From Hyphomicrobiaceae bacterium (lineage in GTDB: Bacteria; Pseudomonadota; Alphaproteobacteria; Rhizobiales; Hyphomicrobiaceae): a DNA stretch of 64,000 bases. The position numbers were made by a program, and so were the translations under genes. The stretch covers positions 186,001 through 250,000 of the forward strand of contig JACKJH010000002.1 of assembly GCA_020638055.1 (NCBI GenBank), read 5' to 3'. The notes below the pieces were generated by a model. It was given only the letters and a program-made list of their open reading frames with translations. It was not told where the DNA came from and made no database searches. This document shows, in pieces, positions 62,838 through 64,000 of the stretch. Each line of letters opens with the position of its first letter. Position 1 is the first letter of the stretch.

Positions 62838-63182
62838 TCAGGAAACGTGCTTGGGAGGGAAAGGATCGGGTGGCGCTCGCCAGCCGGCCATGCCGGTCTT
62901 TCGAACAGGTATCAAGGCGACGCTATCGGCCGGTGGGACATCCGCAAGGTCTGCCGCTGGTAGAGCCACGGATGCGAAAACACAATGGGACGTGCAGGCT
63001 ATTGCGCTTGCATCACATCCATTTGCCTCACAACCATCCGTACAATTCGTACAGCCGCCGCCGGACTCCATGAACGCGGACATCTGAATGTCCATCTGCG
63101 CGGCTTGGGTGAACTGCACAGTGTATTCAGCGACAAAAGCTGCGACCAGCAGGATCACAATATATTTCGCCCAGGTCCTCAT
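62838..63182 (-). CDS. Small exported Cys-rich protein upstream of the multicopper oxidase
   Basis: 114 aa from ATG 63182. N-terminal hydrophobic segment (YIVILLVAAFVAEYTVQF), then six Cys in the spacing C-x2-C-x3-C-x4-C-x6-C-x3-C (44, 47, 51, 56, 63, 67), and a Pro/Ala-rich tail. It lies 122 bp upstream of the oxidase on the same strand, so a copper-binding or export role is likely but unproven. No named family. Confidence 0.75.
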   Translation of the reverse strand: MRTWAKYIVILLVAAFVAEYTVQFTQAAQMDIQMSAFMESGGGCTNCTDGCEANGCDASAIACTSHCVFASVALPAADLADVPPADSVALIPVRKTGMAGWRAPPDPFPPKHVS

Positions 63183-63723
63183 AGCATTTCGTGTACGCCT
63201 GCCCGGCACGGCGGTCCAGTGAACTTTTCGTCAAGCGCGGGCCTTGAGATGTGGATGTCGATGCGCACCCATTCATGCGCGATAAGTCCGCTCTCGATTA
63301 CTCGCCACGATTGACGGCAAGCCAAAAACAGCCGCTGGAGGCTCAGCAGCCGAAGCTGTGACCCGGCTGGCTGCCCACGCTCAATCGCCAAGCATCCCAC
63401 CGATCATCGCCTCGCTCATCACCTCCAGGTGGCTGTTATCCTCATTGACAAATTCTGTTCGTGCGTGAAGGAATGGAATGGCTTGAAACTGGTCATCATC
63501 AACGCGTCATCGTGAAGTTGATGCAGCAACAGCCCAGCAATCCGCCTGACAATTTCGCCCTGCTCCCCCTTCGCAGGCAACTTCCAGTTGGCTTTAGCAT
63601 TTGACTGGAGTTGCGTTTGCAAATCGTTTCGATTTGCAGCGATAGGGCTCAAAAGCCACCGATATAGCGCTAATCGAAACTTCACCACTTTTTCCTAAAA
63701 CTAGCGGGAATGTGGAGGACATG
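63183..63723. other. Region of uncertain small frames between the copper cluster and the methyltransferase
   Basis: Two minus-strand frames, 63179-63400 (73 codons, overlapping the Cys-rich gene start as ATGA) and 63419-63688 (89 codons). Neither has a recognisable domain; I do not call them as genes. Confidence 0.3.
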
Positions 63724-64000
63724 ATGTCATCTTTGTGTGAAGCCAAATTGACGGTTGCGGACGTCTACGAAAGCGGCCAATCGTTTTCATTTCGCGCGCG
63801 CCAAAGGCGCTTTTCTTTTATCCGCGAAATGATTGAACGAATCATTGCAAGAAAAGGGCACTGCCGTATCGCCGATATAGGTGGGACGCAGTATTACTGG
63901 CGCATTGCGCAAGATTTCCTGCCACGGCCCGATGTTGAAATACACCTGATAAACCTGGACCACACGCCGGCCGGTCATGGATTTGTTTCTGTCGCTGGCA
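63724..64000 (+). CDS. SAM-dependent methyltransferase, 5' end only
   Basis: The frame starts at ATG 63724 (a GGAGG at 63714-63718; ATG 63721 is too close) and runs off the window with no stop. 92 codons visible: a helical N-terminus, then CRIADIGGTQYYWRIAQDFL and EIHLINLDHTP, which match motif I (DIGG) and motif II (acidic residue at the strand end) of class I methyltransferases. Substrate unknown. Confidence 0.8.
   Translation, partial: MSSLCEAKLTVADVYESGQSFSFRARQRRFSFIREMIERIIARKGHCRIADIGGTQYYWRIAQDFLPRPDVEIHLINLDHTPAGHGFVSVAG

Noticed and set aside
63179..63400. A 73-codon frame overlapping the Cys-rich gene start as ATGA
   Set aside because: The overlap is tempting, but the sequence has no recognisable features and no good ribosome binding site was found; left uncalled.

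Overview
The window looks like a chromosomal segment of a Hyphomicrobiales (Rhizobiales) alphaproteobacterium, plausibly a Hyphomicrobium-like methylotroph. The evidence is gene order and content: a dnaE - rpsB - tsf - pyrH - frr - uppS - cdsA - dxr block, a lolCD - proS - DUF1467 - mce - rnj - birA - nuo block, and a periplasmic methanethiol-oxidase cluster (mtoX, SCO, MauG-like) of the type described in Hyphomicrobium. The placement is inferred from recognition of the proteins, not from a search.

Layout. 1-5.4 kb: dxr (cut by the window edge), cdsA, uppS, frr and pyrH, all on the minus strand. 5.4-8.6 kb: tsf, rpsB (with an extra C-terminal domain) and an L,D-transpeptidase-like protein. 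8.6-21.2 kb: dnaE, lolD, lolC, a small unknown gene, proS (archaeal/eukaryal-type ProRS), DUF1467, mce, rnj and birA. 21.2-41.6 kb: all fourteen complex I genes, nuoA to nuoN, on the minus strand. They are interleaved with small membrane proteins, a FlK-like thioesterase, a GFA-family zinc protein, a PhnA-like protein, an SQR-like flavoprotein and a NuoE carrying a long C-terminal extension. 42.0-43.9 kb: tRNA-Asp, then a gene-poor stretch full of palindromic repeats. 43.9-46.0 kb (plus strand): a cytoplasmic SBP56 protein translationally coupled to a multi-pass membrane protein. 46.4-50.7 kb: OsmC, a FixLJ-like two-component pair and a porin-like beta-barrel. 51.3-55.9 kb: mauG-like, sco and mtoX, with a divergent LysR regulator. 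56.0-64.0 kb: tRNA-Thr, an IS200-type element, GtrA, a histidine-rich secreted protein, an RlmB-like methyltransferase, tRNA-Tyr, tRNA-Gly, a copper-handling cluster (Cys-rich protein, multicopper oxidase, DUF411) and the start of a methyltransferase.

The most unusual signal is a mosaic family of short palindromic, MITE-like modules, here called A1, A2, C, D, L, E, F and G. Most are bounded by YTAR tetranucleotides (usually CTAG). The window contains its own empty-site/filled-site comparisons. A 265-bp F element sits exactly at the internal CTAG of an A element (43491-43864). An E module sits exactly at a CTAG that is unoccupied in a sister copy (3358-3431 and 46114-46188, against 59862). Module boundaries supply the TAG stop codons of five genes (cdsA, frr, lolD, proS, mauG-like). 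One A element lies in frame inside the signal-peptide region of the DUF411 gene and adds 34 codons. No obvious mobilising transposase is present, so a trans-acting IS5-group-like enzyme is the leading guess.

Functionally, the core blocks make isoprenoid and phospholipid precursors, translation factors, the replicative polymerase and complex I. The 43.9-55.9 kb and 60.7-63.2 kb parts form an accessory layer of C1-sulfur and copper chemistry: two SBP56 paralogues, an SCO copper chaperone, a MauG-like dihaem protein, a multicopper oxidase, DUF411 and metal-binding secreted proteins.
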